In this document: positions 1 through 11,216 of the stretch, one piece after another
How the letters are laid out: each line of letters begins with the position of its first letter
How positions within the stretch are numbered: the stretch's first letter is position 1
Source of the DNA: PFJX01 sp964646585
Lineage (GTDB): Bacteria; Pseudomonadota; Gammaproteobacteria; Burkholderiales; Thiobacillaceae
Reading direction: 5' to 3'
DNA: 37,786 nucleotides
Assembly: GCA_964646585.1 (NCBI GenBank)
Contig: CAZYEY010000040.1
Location: 1-37,786, forward strand
Notes under the pieces: generated by a model
What the model was told of the DNA's origin: nothing
The model's input: only the letters and a program-made list of their open reading frames with translations
Database searches by the model: none
Translations under genes and position numbers: made by a program

Positions 1-1728
<1,728 letters not shown>

Positions 1729-1739
<11 letters not shown>

Positions 1740-3342
1740 TCCGGCCATGACCAGCGCCAAGACCAGCGCCACCCATCCTCTGAAAATCGCCAGCCTGGCC
1801 CTGCCCGAGGGTGGCGTCATCGGCATCACCTTCTGTCCGGGCAAGTGCGACATCCACGCCCACAACGGGCCTTGGGCAAGGGACCTGCCCATGGACCTGG
1901 GGTCCCTGCGGGCCTGGGGGGCCCAGGCCCTGGTCAGCCTCCTGGAAGATCACGAGTTCGATCTGCTGCACGTTGCCGAACTGGGTGGCATGGCCGAGTC
2001 CGCCGGCCTTGAATGGCACCATCTGCCCATTCCCGACATGGATGTGCCGGGCTGGCAGTTCGAGCGGCGTTGGGTGTATTCCGGCCCCCGCCTGCGCCGG
2101 CTCCTGCGCCGGGGCGGCAAGGTGGTGGTGCATTGCCGGGCCGGCCTGGGCCGGGCCGGGACCATCGCGGCGCGGCTGCTGGTGGAACTGGGGGTGCCTG
2201 CCAGCGAGGCAGTCTCCCAGGTGCGCCAGGCGCGCCCGGGTGCCATCCAGACCGTGGACCAGGAACGCCACGTGTGCGCCAGCCGGCCGGTTTCCCCCAG
2301 CCAGGACGAGTCGGTGTCCCGCCGGCTTGCCAGCCTGCTGGGCGGCGCCCTGGGCGATGCCTTCGGCTATCCCGTGGCCTATGACAGTCTGGAGGCCATC
2401 GTGGAACGCCATGGGCCCCAGGGCCTGCGGGAGCCCGAGTTTCGCCGCGACCGCTTGAGGGCGTCCGACGAAACCCAGCTGACCCTCTTCACCCTGGAGG
2501 GGCTCACCCGGGCCATGCAGGTGCCCAACCAGAGCGAGCACGACCTCCTGGCCCAGATCCGCCTGTCCTACCGGGATTGGCTGGAATGCCAGGGCTTTGG
2601 CAACGGCAAAGGTGGCGGCCACGCCAGCCGCCTGTTCAAGCATGCTGCCCTGCATACCCAGCGGGCGCCCAGCAGAACCTGCATCCAGGCCCTGCGGGCG
2701 GGGGGCGCCGGCTCGCCGGAAAAGCCTCTCAACGACAGCCGGGAGACGGGCGGCGTCATGCGCGTGGCCCCCGTGGCCTTGATGCCCGAGATGAACCTGG
2801 AGCGTGCCTTCCGCATCGGAGCCCGGGCCGCCGCCCTGACCCACGGCCACCCCGCTGGCTACCTGCCCGCAGGCATCCTGGCGGCGGCTGTGTTCGGGAT
2901 CCTGGAAGGCAAGCCCCTGCAGACCGCCATGATCCACGCCGGCGGCCAGGCCCGGGCCATGCCCGGCCACGAGAATGTGCTCAAGCGCTTGAATGCCGCC
3001 ATCGACGCCAGCGTCCTGCCCCATGCGGGCCGTCTGCCGCCAGGGCTGGCGGGCGGCGAGCGGGATGGCATGGAGGCCCTCGCCATCGGCTTCTATGCCG
3101 TCAGCCGCAGCCGGGATTTCCGTGAAGTCCTGGCCATTGCCGTCAACCATGACGGCGATTCCGACGCCGCTGCCAGCGTCGCCGGCCAGTTGTTCGGCGC
3201 CCTGCACGGCATCGAGTCCCTGCCCCAGGACTGGGTGCGACGGCTGGACGTGCTGGATGCCCTCTGCGATCTGGCCGACTGGGCCCTGCCCCTGTGGCGC
3301 CGGGCCGCGATCCTTCCGGCGCGGAAAAAAGCGGCCCGATGA
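1729..3342 (+). CDS. Dual-specificity/tyrosine phosphatase fused to ADP-ribosylglycohydrolase
   Basis: Two catalytic modules in one 537-residue chain. Residues about 18-185 look like a cysteine phosphatase of the CDKN3/dual-specificity type: the P-loop HCRAGLGRAG has Cys136 and Arg142 (CX5R), and Asp113 or Asp115 in IPDMD could be the general acid. Residues about 199-525 match the ADP-ribosylglycohydrolase (DraG/ARH) family: LLGGALGDAFG near 213, SDETQLTLF at 246-254, ETGGVMRVAP near 349, THGHPAGY near 381, and NHDGDSDAAASVAGQ near 473 with metal-type Asp477 and Asp479. The usual DDT metal motif reads DET here, so one metal ligand may be replaced. ARH enzymes remove ADP-ribose from proteins or small molecules; the substrate here is unknown. 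The ATG at 1729 overlaps metH, and an ATG at 1747 is an alternative. The stop overlaps the next start as ATGA, implying translational coupling. Confidence 0.85.
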
Positions 3343-4364
3343 CCCCATCGCCCTTTTCCGCGCCCTTCGAACTGGAAAGCCGGTTCGCAGGGGGGCTGGC
3401 CGACATGCTGGAGCGTCATGCCGGCCTGGGGGTCTATATCCTGGTGCTGGCCAATGCCGCCCAGGACCCACGCCTGTGGCGTGCGTTGCAACCTGCCCTG
3501 GCTGCCCGCCACGCCGCCCTCGGAGACCGTATCGCCACGACCCTGCGGGCCGGGGGACGCATCGCCGAGCCCGAGGACGACCTTCTGGTGTTCCTCAAGT
3601 TGCTGGCCATGGGCTTCGAGCATCTCGCCACCGTGGAACAGCGCATCCTCTCCGGCGGCGGCATCGCCTGGGAACTCCAGTTCAACCCCATCCGCGCCCT
3701 GCGTCCGGCGCGCATGAGCCAGGCCCGGGTGGAGGGCGTCATGCGTCCTTTCGATCCCCAGGGTTTCCATTTCAACAAGCCCTTCCTGGCCAAGGAGGTG
3801 ATGTGGGAAGGGGAACTGGCCGGCAAGCCGGCCCGCCTGCTCTACAACAAGTTTCCCTTCGCGCCCCTGCATGGCCTGCTGGTGCCCGAGCCGGCGCGGG
3901 AACTGCCCCAGTTCCTGAGTCCCGAACTCCATGGCTGGGCCTGGGACGTGGCGTCGGCCGCAGGCCGCGCCATCCCCGGCTTCGGTCTTGCCTACAACAG
4001 CTACGGCGCCTATGCCTCGGTGAACCATCTGCATTTCCAGACCTTTGTCCGGGAGCAGCCGCTGCCTGCCGCCATCGCCGCCGATCATCCCCTGGCGCGC
4101 CGGCGTTTCAGGGATGCGCAAGCGGCCTGGTTCCACCTGGATGAACTGCATGCCCAGGGCCGGGTCTACAACCTGATCTATGACTCCGACGGCCTGCTGG
4201 TTCTCCACCGCGCCCGCCAGGATCGGGTTCCCCCCGAGCCCTGGAGCGCGGGCTTTGCCTGGAGCGAGGTGGCCGGCGTCTTTCCGGTGGCCTGCCGGGA
4301 GGATTATCTCGGCTTGGACCATGCCGCCCTTGAACGGGCTCTGGGTCGGCTCGCTGAGGCATGA
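3339..4364 (+). CDS. HIT/GalT-superfamily nucleotidyl transferase- or phosphorylase-like protein
   Basis: A 341-residue soluble protein. The segment around residues 165-240 carries the features of the GalT/Ap4A-phosphorylase branch of the HIT superfamily: a LLYNKFPFAPLHGLLVPEP strand-loop, then YGAYASVNHLHFQTF with the HxHxQ triad at His230, His232 and Gln234. Members transfer or release nucleotidyl groups through a histidine, using substrates such as diadenosine polyphosphates, ADP-sugars or UDP-sugars. The N-terminal 130 residues resemble nothing I recognise. The ATG at 3339 is chosen because it overlaps the TGA of the preceding phosphatase/ADP-ribosylglycohydrolase gene (ATGA); the longer frame from 3294 would overlap that gene by 49 bp. 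Coupling to an ADP-ribose-releasing enzyme suggests a shared nucleotide or ADP-ribose substrate, which is inference. The exact reaction cannot be assigned. Confidence 0.7.
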   Translation: MTPSPFSAPFELESRFAGGLADMLERHAGLGVYILVLANAAQDPRLWRALQPALAARHAALGDRIATTLRAGGRIAEPEDDLLVFLKLLAMGFEHLATVEQRILSGGGIAWELQFNPIRALRPARMSQARVEGVMRPFDPQGFHFNKPFLAKEVMWEGELAGKPARLLYNKFPFAPLHGLLVPEPARELPQFLSPELHGWAWDVASAAGRAIPGFGLAYNSYGAYASVNHLHFQTFVREQPLPAAIAADHPLARRRFRDAQAAWFHLDELHAQGRVYNLIYDSDGLLVLHRARQDRVPPEPWSAGFAWSEVAGVFPVACREDYLGLDHAALERALGRLAEA

Positions 4365-4409
4365 GGCCGCTTTCAAGGGCCCTTGCGCCGTGGCATTGTT
4401 GACTGCCTG

Positions 4410-7400
4410 ATGCGTCATCTCCTCGACAAGATCCTTCGCCGCCTCTATCACTACGCCGTCTACGCCGCCGGCGGGGCAGTCATCGTGGTCTGCGTGGTGG
4501 CCCTGACCTTCAAATTCTGGGTGATCCCCCGCATCGCGGACTACACGGGGATGCTGGAGGACGAGGCCACCAGGGCGTTGGGCCAGCCGGTGGATATTGG
4601 CGCCCTGGAAGCCGACTGGCATGGGCTCAATCCCCGCGTCACCCTGCGTCAGGTGCGGATGACCCCCGCCAGCGGCGCCCCCCTGGTGTTGCCCCGCGTC
4701 GACGCGGTGGTGTCCTGGCTTTCCCTGCCCCTGCTGGACTTCCGCCTTGCCAGCCTGACCCTGGAGCGGCCCCGCCTGACCGCCCGCCGGGATGCGGCCG
4801 GCATCATCCAGGTGGCCGGCATTCCGGTGAACATCCCCAGCGCCCCCAGTCCCTTCCCCGATTGGCTGCTCAAACAGCCCCGCATCATCGTCAAGGACGC
4901 GGACATCGTCTGGCTGGACGAAATGCTGGACGCTCCCGAGCTGCGCTTCGCCCAGGCGCGCCTGCTGCTGGAGAACGGTTTCGGCCACCACCGCTTCGCC
5001 GGCATCGCCTCCCCCAGCGCCGCTGCCGCCCGCCGCCTGGAACTGCGGGGCGACCTCAAGGGCGGCAGCGTCCGCGCCTGGAAAAGCTGGTCCGGCGAGG
5101 TCTACGCCCGGGTGGACGATGCCCGCCTGGGCAGTTGGGGCGCCTGGGTGCCCTGGGCCCAGGAATCGGTGAAGGATGGGCTGGGCAGCCTGCGTTTCTG
5201 GCTCACCCTGAAGGAGGGCGCCATTTCCGCCCTGGCCGGCGACGCCCATCTGGAGCGAGTGGCCATCAATCTGCAAAAGGGGCTGCCGGACATGGCCTTC
5301 GACAGCCTGTCCGGCCACATCGGCTGGTCCCGGGACAAGGATGGCCACAGCTTCTTCGTGGAGCGCCTGCGTTTCAAGCGCCCCGACGCCGCGCCCGCCG
5401 AGCCCGCCTCCCTGCGGGTCACCCTGATGCCGGACGGGGCCGGTGGCTTCAAGCGGGTGGGCGCCACCGCCAGCAACCTGCGCCTGGAGGCCTTTACCGC
5501 CCTGGCCAGCGCCCTGCCCCTGCCGCGCAAAGGCCACGATCTGTGGGAAGCCCTCAATCCCCGGGGGCTGGTGGAAAGCGCGGAAGGCCACTGGGCGGGA
5601 GCGGGGGACTACGCCCTGAAGCTCCGGGTGCGGGAGGCTGGTGTCCGCGCTTATGCCGATTTCCCGGGCATCGCCGGCATTTCGGCCCGCATCCTGGCCG
5701 ACCAGGAGGGGGGGGAGGCGGCGTTGGGCGGCGGCCCGGAACTGGATTGTCCCCGGGTATTCCGTCACACCCTGTCCTTCGCCCGGGTGGATGCTGGCGC
5801 TACCTGGAAGCACCGGCCCGAAGGACTCCAGGTGGAATTCGACGTGGACCGGCTGGCCAACGCCGACCTGGATGGCAGCGCCCAGGGCCGCCTGGACCTG
5901 CCCAGGTCCGGCGCGCCCCGGATCGACCTTCGCGCCCACCTGAGCCGGGGCCAGGCCAACGCGGTGTACCGCTACCTGCCCCACAAGGTGGCCGAGGATG
6001 CCTACCAGTGGCTCCGGCGCGGCCTGGTGGGCGGCCATGCCGACGACGTGCGCCTCACCCTCAAGGGCCCCTTGGACCGCTTCCCCTTCGACCGGGGCGG
6101 CGGCGAGTTCAAGGTGACGGTGCGCATGGTGGACGGGGTGCTGGACTACGCCCCGGGCTGGCCAAGGGTGGCCAACGTTCGCGGCACGCTGGTCTTCCAT
6201 GACAAGGCCATGACCCTGGAGGCCGAGTCGGGCAACATCCTGGCCACCCGCATCGGCCCGGTGAAGGCGTTCATCCCCGACCTGCATCACAGCTATGACG
6301 AAACCGTGTTCGTGGATGGCCGCGCCCAGGGTGAGACCCAGGCCTTCCTGGATTTCATCCGGCAATCCCCCGTGAACGAACACACTTCCCGCTTCACCGA
6401 GCCCTTCCGTGCATCGGGCAACGGCGAGCTGGCCATCAGCCTGCGCCTGCCGGTGCGCAACATTGCGGCCAGCACGGTCAGCGGCAATTTCGCCTTCCAG
6501 GACAACCGTCTCGAACCTGGCGGCGACCTGCCCGTGCTGGAGGAACTGGGCGGGGTGCTGAGCTTCACCGACCGGGGACTCCAGGCCAAGGGCGTGCGCG
6601 TCCGGGTGCTGGGGCAGCCCGCCAGCCTGGACATCGTCAGCGCTCCCGGCGGCCAATTGCGGGTGCGGCTGGCCGGCAGGATGTCCGCCGAGGGGCTGAA
6701 GCCTCACCTGCCCGCCTTCCTCGCCGGCCGCCTCAGCGGCGGCACCGATTGGCGCGCGGACATCGGGGTCAACGCCAATCGCAAGACCGAATTGACCGTC
6801 AGCTCCGATCTGACCGGCCTGGCCTTGGATCTGCCCGCGCCCCTGGGCAAGACCGCCCCCCTGGCCGTGCCGTTGACCGTCTCCCGGCAACCCGGAGGCG
6901 CCAACCCCGACAGCCTGGCCGTTCGCTATGGGGACAACCTGTCCTTGCGTGCCCTGCTGCCCGATCAGGGGCCGGCCTGGATCGGCGTGCGCCTGGGCGC
7001 TGGAGAGGCGATGCTGCCCGCCGACCCGGGCCTGTGGATCGCCGGCAACCTGCGGTTCCTGGATCTGGATGCCTGGCAGGCCCTGAGCCCGGGCGAAGGG
7101 CACGACGGTCCGGCCCTGCGGGAGGCGGCCATCACCTTGAATGAGTTCAAGGTCTTCAACCGCCGCCTCCATGACACCCATATCCGTCTGCGGCCCGCCG
7201 GCAGCGGTTGGAACGTGACCCTGGCCGGCCGGGAGGTGAGCGGCGAGATTGCCACGGTGCCCGAGGCCGGCGGCCATCGCGTGCTGGCCAACCTGAAACG
7301 TCTGATCCTGCCGGAGCCCGAGGCCGCAGCCCCGGCGGAAGCCCCGGCGGTGTCCGGCGGCCTGCGCGCCCTGGACCTCACGGCCGCCAGCCTGACCTGG

Positions 7401-8195
7401 AGGGGGATGGAACTGGGGGAACTGCGGTTGCGCCTCTCCTCCGCGAAACAGGGAATGAGCGTGGACGGCTTCCGGCTCGCCAACGCGGACAGCCGTGTGG
7501 AGGGCAAGGGCGTGCTCTCGGACCATCCCCGCCGGCCCACCCGCCTGGACGTCACCTTGAGTTCCGACAACCTGGGCAAATTGCTGGCCCAGCTGGGCAG
7601 CCCAGGCCGCCTGCGCAACGGCGCCACCCGGGTCACCGGCAGCCTGAGCTGGATGGGGGGCCTGGAGGATTTCGACCTCGCCACCCTGGGCGGCAACCTG
7701 GACGTGAACGTGAAACAGGGCCAGTTCCTCAAGGTGGACCCCGGCGCGGCCAAGCTCCTGGGCATCCTGAGCCTGCAAGCCCTGCCCCGGCGGATCGCCC
7801 TGGATTTCCGCGATGTCTTCTCCGAGGGCTTCGCCTTCGACGAGATCGCCGGCAACGTGCACCTGGAACGGGGCTCCGCCTACGCCAAGGATCTGCGCAT
7901 GAACGGCCCCGCCGCCAAGATCCGGATGAGCGGCGTGCTCGATCTGGTTCGGGAGACCCAGAACCTGCGCCTGCACATCCAGCCCCGCCTGGAGGATACC
8001 GTGGCCGTGGCCGGCGCCCTCATCGGTGGCCCGGCGGTGGGCCTGGGCACCCTCATCGCCAACAAGGTGCTGAAAAATCCCATCGGCCAGGCCGTCACCT
8101 TCGAATATGCGGTGACCGGGAGCTGGGCCGATCCCAAGGTGGCCAAGATTCCCCGGGCAGCGCCCGAGGAGATGAAACATGAAGATCCCCCCTGA
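4410..8195 (+). CDS. yhdP: YhdP-family AsmA-like intermembrane protein
   Basis: A 1261-residue protein with one N-terminal membrane anchor (about residues 14-37, preceded by basic MRHLLDKILRR) and a long periplasmic repeat-rich body. The start of the mature part (VIPRIADYTGMLEDEATRAL, then GQPVDIGALEADWHGLNPRV) and the C-terminal AsmA-like block (GGNLDVNVKQGQFLKVDPGA, LLGILSLQALPRR, LDFRDVFSEGFAFDEIAGNV) are characteristic of the YhdP (DUF3971) family. These bridge the two membranes and are implicated in phospholipid transport to the outer membrane in E. coli. Length fits the family. The ATG at 4410 gives a normal anchor; the TTG at 4383 would add nine residues. A nitrilase-family gene and tldD follow, and yhdP near tldD is a common proteobacterial arrangement. 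Confident on family, less so on lipid substrate. Confidence 0.92.
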   Translation: MRHLLDKILRRLYHYAVYAAGGAVIVVCVVALTFKFWVIPRIADYTGMLEDEATRALGQPVDIGALEADWHGLNPRVTLRQVRMTPASGAPLVLPRVDAVVSWLSLPLLDFRLASLTLERPRLTARRDAAGIIQVAGIPVNIPSAPSPFPDWLLKQPRIIVKDADIVWLDEMLDAPELRFAQARLLLENGFGHHRFAGIASPSAAAARRLELRGDLKGGSVRAWKSWSGEVYARVDDARLGSWGAWVPWAQESVKDGLGSLRFWLTLKEGAISALAGDAHLERVAINLQKGLPDMAFDSLSGHIGWSRDKDGHSFFVERLRFKRPDAAPAEPASLRVTLMPDGAGGFKRVGATASNLRLEAFTALASALPLPRKGHDLWEALNPRGLVESAEGHWAGAGDYALKLRVREAGVRAYADFPGIAGISARILADQEGGEAALGGGPELDCPRVFRHTLSFARVDAGATWKHRPEGLQVEFDVDRLANADLDGSAQGRLDLPRSGAPRIDLRAHLSRGQANAVYRYLPHKVAEDAYQWLRRGLVGGHADDVRLTLKGPLDRFPFDRGGGEFKVTVRMVDGVLDYAPGWPRVANVRGTLVFHDKAMTLEAESGNILATRIGPVKAFIPDLHHSYDETVFVDGRAQGETQAFLDFIRQSPVNEHTSRFTEPFRASGNGELAISLRLPVRNIAASTVSGNFAFQDNRLEPGGDLPVLEELGGVLSFTDRGLQAKGVRVRVLGQPASLDIVSAPGGQLRVRLAGRMSAEGLKPHLPAFLAGRLSGGTDWRADIGVNANRKTELTVSSDLTGLALDLPAPLGKTAPLAVPLTVSRQPGGANPDSLAVRYGDNLSLRALLPDQGPAWIGVRLGAGEAMLPADPGLWIAGNLRFLDLDAWQALSPGEGHDGPALREAAITLNEFKVFNRRLHDTHIRLRPAGSGWNVTLAGREVSGEIATVPEAGGHRVLANLKRLILPEPEAAAPAEAPAVSGGLRALDLTAASLTWRGMELGELRLRLSSAKQGMSVDGFRLANADSRVEGKGVLSDHPRRPTRLDVTLSSDNLGKLLAQLGSPGRLRNGATRVTGSLSWMGGLEDFDLATLGGNLDVNVKQGQFLKVDPGAAKLLGILSLQALPRRIALDFRDVFSEGFAFDEIAGNVHLERGSAYAKDLRMNGPAAKIRMSGVLDLVRETQNLRLHIQPRLEDTVAVAGALIGGPAVGLGTLIANKVLKNPIGQAVTFEYAVTGSWADPKVAKIPRAAPEEMKHEDPP

Positions 8196-8303
8196 GCCGG
8201 GAGGTATGGCCAGGATCGTGCTCCCATCGTGCTATTGCGACGCCATGAACACCTTGTGTACCCTGGAACCACCCACCCTGCAACCGCCCTCCGGGAGCGC
8301 CCA

Positions 8304-9221
8304 GTGACCCGCGCCAAACCCTCCTCCTTCGCCAAGACCCGCACCCGAGCAGTACCCAAGGCGGCGCCCGATGCCGGCGGCATCATTCGCGTCGCGGCGG
8401 TGCAGATGGCCTCCGGACCCAATGTGGCGGCCAACCTGGCCGAGGCGGAACGGCTCATCGAGATGGCGGCGGCGGCGGGCGCCAGGCTGGTGGCCCTGCC
8501 CGAGTTCTTCGCCATCATGGGCATGAAGGACACGGACAAGGTCGCCGTGCGGGAGACCGAGGGCAAGGGGCCCATCCAGAAATTCCTCGCCGCCCAGGCG
8601 AAGAAGCTCGGTATCTGGCTGGTGGGCGGCTCCGTGCCCATGGCCTGCGACAATCCCAAGAAAGTGCGCAATTCCTGCCTGGTCTATGACGACAAGGGCA
8701 GGCTCGTGGCCCGCTACGACAAGATCCACCTGTTCGGCCTGGACCTGGGCAACGAGCACTACAAGGAACAGACCACCATCGAACCTGGCGACCGGGTGGT
8801 GGTGGTGGAGACGCCCTTCGGCCGCCTGGGCCTGTCGGTCTGCTACGACCTGCGCTTCCCCGAGCTGTACCGGGCCATGAGCAACGTGGACCTCATCGTG
8901 GTGCCGGCCGCCTTCACCGCCACTACCGGCAAGGCCCATTTCGAGACCCTCATCCGCGCCCGGGCCATCGAAAATCTGGCCTACGTCATCGCCCCGGCCC
9001 AGGGGGGCTACCACATCTCGGGCCGGGAGACCCACGGCGACTCCATGATCGTAGACCCCTGGGGCAACATCCTGGACCGCCTGCCGCGGGGTTCCGGCGT
9101 AGTGGTGGCCGGAGTCAACCGGGCCTACCAGGAAAGCCTGCGCAAGAGCCTGCCCGCCCTGAAGCACCGCACCCTGGATTGCGCCGCCGGCATGCCGGTG
9201 GACGTGATCAAGGCGGTCTGA
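8304..9221 (+). CDS. Carbon-nitrogen hydrolase (Nit-type, probable deaminated-glutathione amidase)
   Basis: A 305-residue cytoplasmic amidase of the nitrilase superfamily. The Glu-Lys-Cys triad is visible: Glu67 in LPEFFAIMG, Lys140 in RYDKIHLFGLDL, and Cys180 in SVCYDLRFPELYR. The last motif and overall length fit the Nit1/Nit2 branch, whose bacterial members hydrolyse deaminated glutathione or omega-amides as metabolite repair. The GTG at 8304 is preferred because GGGAG lies at 8293-8297 at good spacing. The frame extends upstream to a GTG at 8229, but the extra residues look non-conserved. The gene sits between yhdP and tldD, an arrangement common in Betaproteobacteria, and is probably cotranscribed with them. 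Exact substrate within the Nit group is inferred. Confidence 0.9.
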   Translation: MTRAKPSSFAKTRTRAVPKAAPDAGGIIRVAAVQMASGPNVAANLAEAERLIEMAAAAGARLVALPEFFAIMGMKDTDKVAVRETEGKGPIQKFLAAQAKKLGIWLVGGSVPMACDNPKKVRNSCLVYDDKGRLVARYDKIHLFGLDLGNEHYKEQTTIEPGDRVVVVETPFGRLGLSVCYDLRFPELYRAMSNVDLIVVPAAFTATTGKAHFETLIRARAIENLAYVIAPAQGGYHISGRETHGDSMIVDPWGNILDRLPRGSGVVVAGVNRAYQESLRKSLPALKHRTLDCAAGMPVDVIKAV

Positions 9222-9281
9222 GGAACCAGGGGCGCGCCGCCCGGTCTTTTTTCTCTTTTTTCAATTCCCCATCCGGATTCC

Positions 9282-10724
9282 ATGACCTCTGCCCAAGCCT
9301 TCACCGCCGCCGACGCCACCCTCCTCGCCCCCAACGAGGTGGACCCTGCCCAGCTGGACGGTGTGTTCGGCCAACTGGCCGCCCATCAGGTGGACGATGC
9401 CGATCTCTACTTCCAGTACACCCGCTCCGAGGCCTGGAGCCTGGAGGAGGGCCAGGTGAAGTCGGGCAGCTTCAACATCGACCAAGGCGTGGGCGTGCGT
9501 GCCGTGGTGGGCGACAAGACCGCCTTCGCCTATTCCGACGACATCCGCCTGCCGGCCATCCGGGAGGCGGCGAACACCGTCCGCGCCATCGCCGCCGCCG
9601 GCCAGTCCGCCATCGCCCGGGTGGGGAGCCGGACGGAGGGGCGCGGCCTTTACGCCCCCATCGACCCCCTGGCCAGCCTCAGCGAAGCCGACAAGGTGGC
9701 CCTGTTGCACCGGCTGGAGGACCACGCCCGCAAGGCTGACCGCCGGGTCACCCAGGTCATCGCCAGCCTGGCGGGGGAATACGAAGTGGTGTTCGTCACC
9801 CGGCTGGACGGCCGCAGCGCCGCCGACGTGCGGCCCCTGGTGCGGGTTTCGCTCCAGGTCATCGTCGAGCAGGACGGCCGCCGGGAGCAGGGCAGCGCCG
9901 GGGGCGGCGGCCGCTTCGACTATGCCTGGTTCAGCGATGCCCGCCTCAAGGAATACGCCCAGCTGGCAGTGGACCAGGCCTTGACCAACCTGGATGCCCG
10001 CCCCGCCCCCGCCGGCACCATGACCGTGGTGCTGGGCCCGGGCTGGCCCGGCATCCTGCTCCACGAAGCCATCGGCCACGGCCTGGAGGGCGACTTCAAC
10101 CGCAAGGGCTCCTCCGCCTTCTCCGGCCGCATCGGCCAGCGGGTGGCCGCCGACGGCGTCACCGTGGTGGACGACGGCACCATTCCCGACCGGCGCGGCT
10201 CCCTCAACGTGGACGACGAGGGCACCCCCAGCCAGCGCACGGTGCTCATCGAAAACGGCATCCTGCGGGGCTACATGCAGGATGCGATGAACGCCCGCCT
10301 GATGGGCATGGCCCCCACCGGCAATGCCCGGCGCGAGTCCTTCGCCCACCTGCCCATGCCGCGCATGACCAACACCTGCATGCTGGCCGGCGGCCACGAT
10401 CCCGGCGAGATCATCGCCTCGGTGAAAAAGGGCCTGTACGCGGTGAATTTCGGCGGCGGCCAGGTGGACATCACCAGTGGCAAGTTCGTGTTCTCCGCCG
10501 CCGAGGCCTACATGATCGAGGACGGCCGGATCACCTACCCGGTGAAGGGCGCCACCCTCATTGGCAACGGCCCCGACGTGCTCACCCGGGTGTCCATGAT
10601 CGGCAACGACATGAAGCTGGACCCGGGTGTTGGCACCTGCGGCAAGGAAGGCCAGAGCGTGCCCGTGGGCGTGGGCCAGCCCACGCTCAGGATCGACGGT
10701 CTGACCGTGGGCGGCACAAACTGA
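9282..10724 (+). CDS. tldD: TldD metalloprotease subunit
   Basis: A 480-residue protein matching TldD. TldD works with TldE/PmbA as a zinc protease that degrades unfolded peptides and matures microcin B17 or CcdA-type substrates in E. coli. The signature HEAIGHGLEGD has zinc ligands His261 and His266. Other family segments are the N-terminal VDDADLYFQYTRSEAW, GVGVRAV near residue 70, TNTCMLAGGHDPGEII near 370, and the C-terminal GTCGKEGQSVPVGVGQPT. The length equals the family norm. The ATG at 9282 is the first residue of the conserved region. It is 60 bp after the nitrilase gene and probably in the same unit. The partner tldE is not in the window. Confidence 0.96.
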   Translation: MTSAQAFTAADATLLAPNEVDPAQLDGVFGQLAAHQVDDADLYFQYTRSEAWSLEEGQVKSGSFNIDQGVGVRAVVGDKTAFAYSDDIRLPAIREAANTVRAIAAAGQSAIARVGSRTEGRGLYAPIDPLASLSEADKVALLHRLEDHARKADRRVTQVIASLAGEYEVVFVTRLDGRSAADVRPLVRVSLQVIVEQDGRREQGSAGGGGRFDYAWFSDARLKEYAQLAVDQALTNLDARPAPAGTMTVVLGPGWPGILLHEAIGHGLEGDFNRKGSSAFSGRIGQRVAADGVTVVDDGTIPDRRGSLNVDDEGTPSQRTVLIENGILRGYMQDAMNARLMGMAPTGNARRESFAHLPMPRMTNTCMLAGGHDPGEIIASVKKGLYAVNFGGGQVDITSGKFVFSAAEAYMIEDGRITYPVKGATLIGNGPDVLTRVSMIGNDMKLDPGVGTCGKEGQSVPVGVGQPTLRIDGLTVGGTN

Positions 10725-10738
10725 AGCCCGCCAGGAAC

Positions 10739-11215
10739 ATGATCGGCTTCCTCGTCAAACTCGCCATCGTCCTGGTCGTCGGCGTACTGGCCTACAACTA
10801 CTTCTTCGGCAGCGCAGAGGAAAAGGCCCAGTCCGCCAAGACCTTTGGCCAGATGAAGGAGGTGGCCGTCTCCGTGGGCGAACTCGCCAAGTCGGAAAAG
10901 GAGAAGTTCGACGCCGGCAAGTACGATGCCGCCCTGGACAAGCTGGGCGCTGCCTACGTGAAGCTGCGGGAGGGCGCCCAGAAGCTGGATGCCGGTTTGC
11001 TTGAGCGCATCGGCGAACTGGAGGAACGCAAAGGCAGGCTGAAAGAAGACCTGGCCGAACTGGAAAAGAGCAAGGCACCCGCCGAGCAGCGGGCCCGGCG
11101 CAAGGCCGAACTGGATAAGGAACTGGAAGCCCTGCAGCGGGATTCCGACGCTCTGGCGAAGGACGCCAAAGCCGGCAGGGAAACCGGCCGCAAATCCTCC
11201 CCCGGCCGGTCTTAG
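10739..11215 (+). CDS. Small membrane-anchored coiled-coil protein, unknown function
   Basis: 158 residues. Residues 4-24 form a hydrophobic helix (FLVKLAIVLVVGVLAYNYFF). The rest is highly charged and helical with heptad-like spacing of Leu and Ala (residues about 75-140, rich in Glu, Lys, Arg), so a coiled coil on a single anchor is expected. I cannot name a family. It starts 14 bp after tldD, with AGGAA at 10733-10737 very close to the ATG, so it is probably the last gene of the yhdP-nit-tldD run. It converges tail to tail with the minus gene ending at 11217, with one base between the two stops and no visible terminator hairpin. The frame is certainly coding-like; the role is open. Confidence 0.75.
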   Translation: MIGFLVKLAIVLVVGVLAYNYFFGSAEEKAQSAKTFGQMKEVAVSVGELAKSEKEKFDAGKYDAALDKLGAAYVKLREGAQKLDAGLLERIGELEERKGRLKEDLAELEKSKAPAEQRARRKAELDKELEALQRDSDALAKDAKAGRETGRKSSPGRS

Positions 11216-11216
11216 G

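Noticed and set aside
3093..8180. 1695-codon open frame on the minus strand
   Set aside because: It lies fully antisense to the HIT-like and yhdP genes, has a Gly/Gln/His-rich composition typical of the complement of GC-rich coding DNA, and shows no domain.
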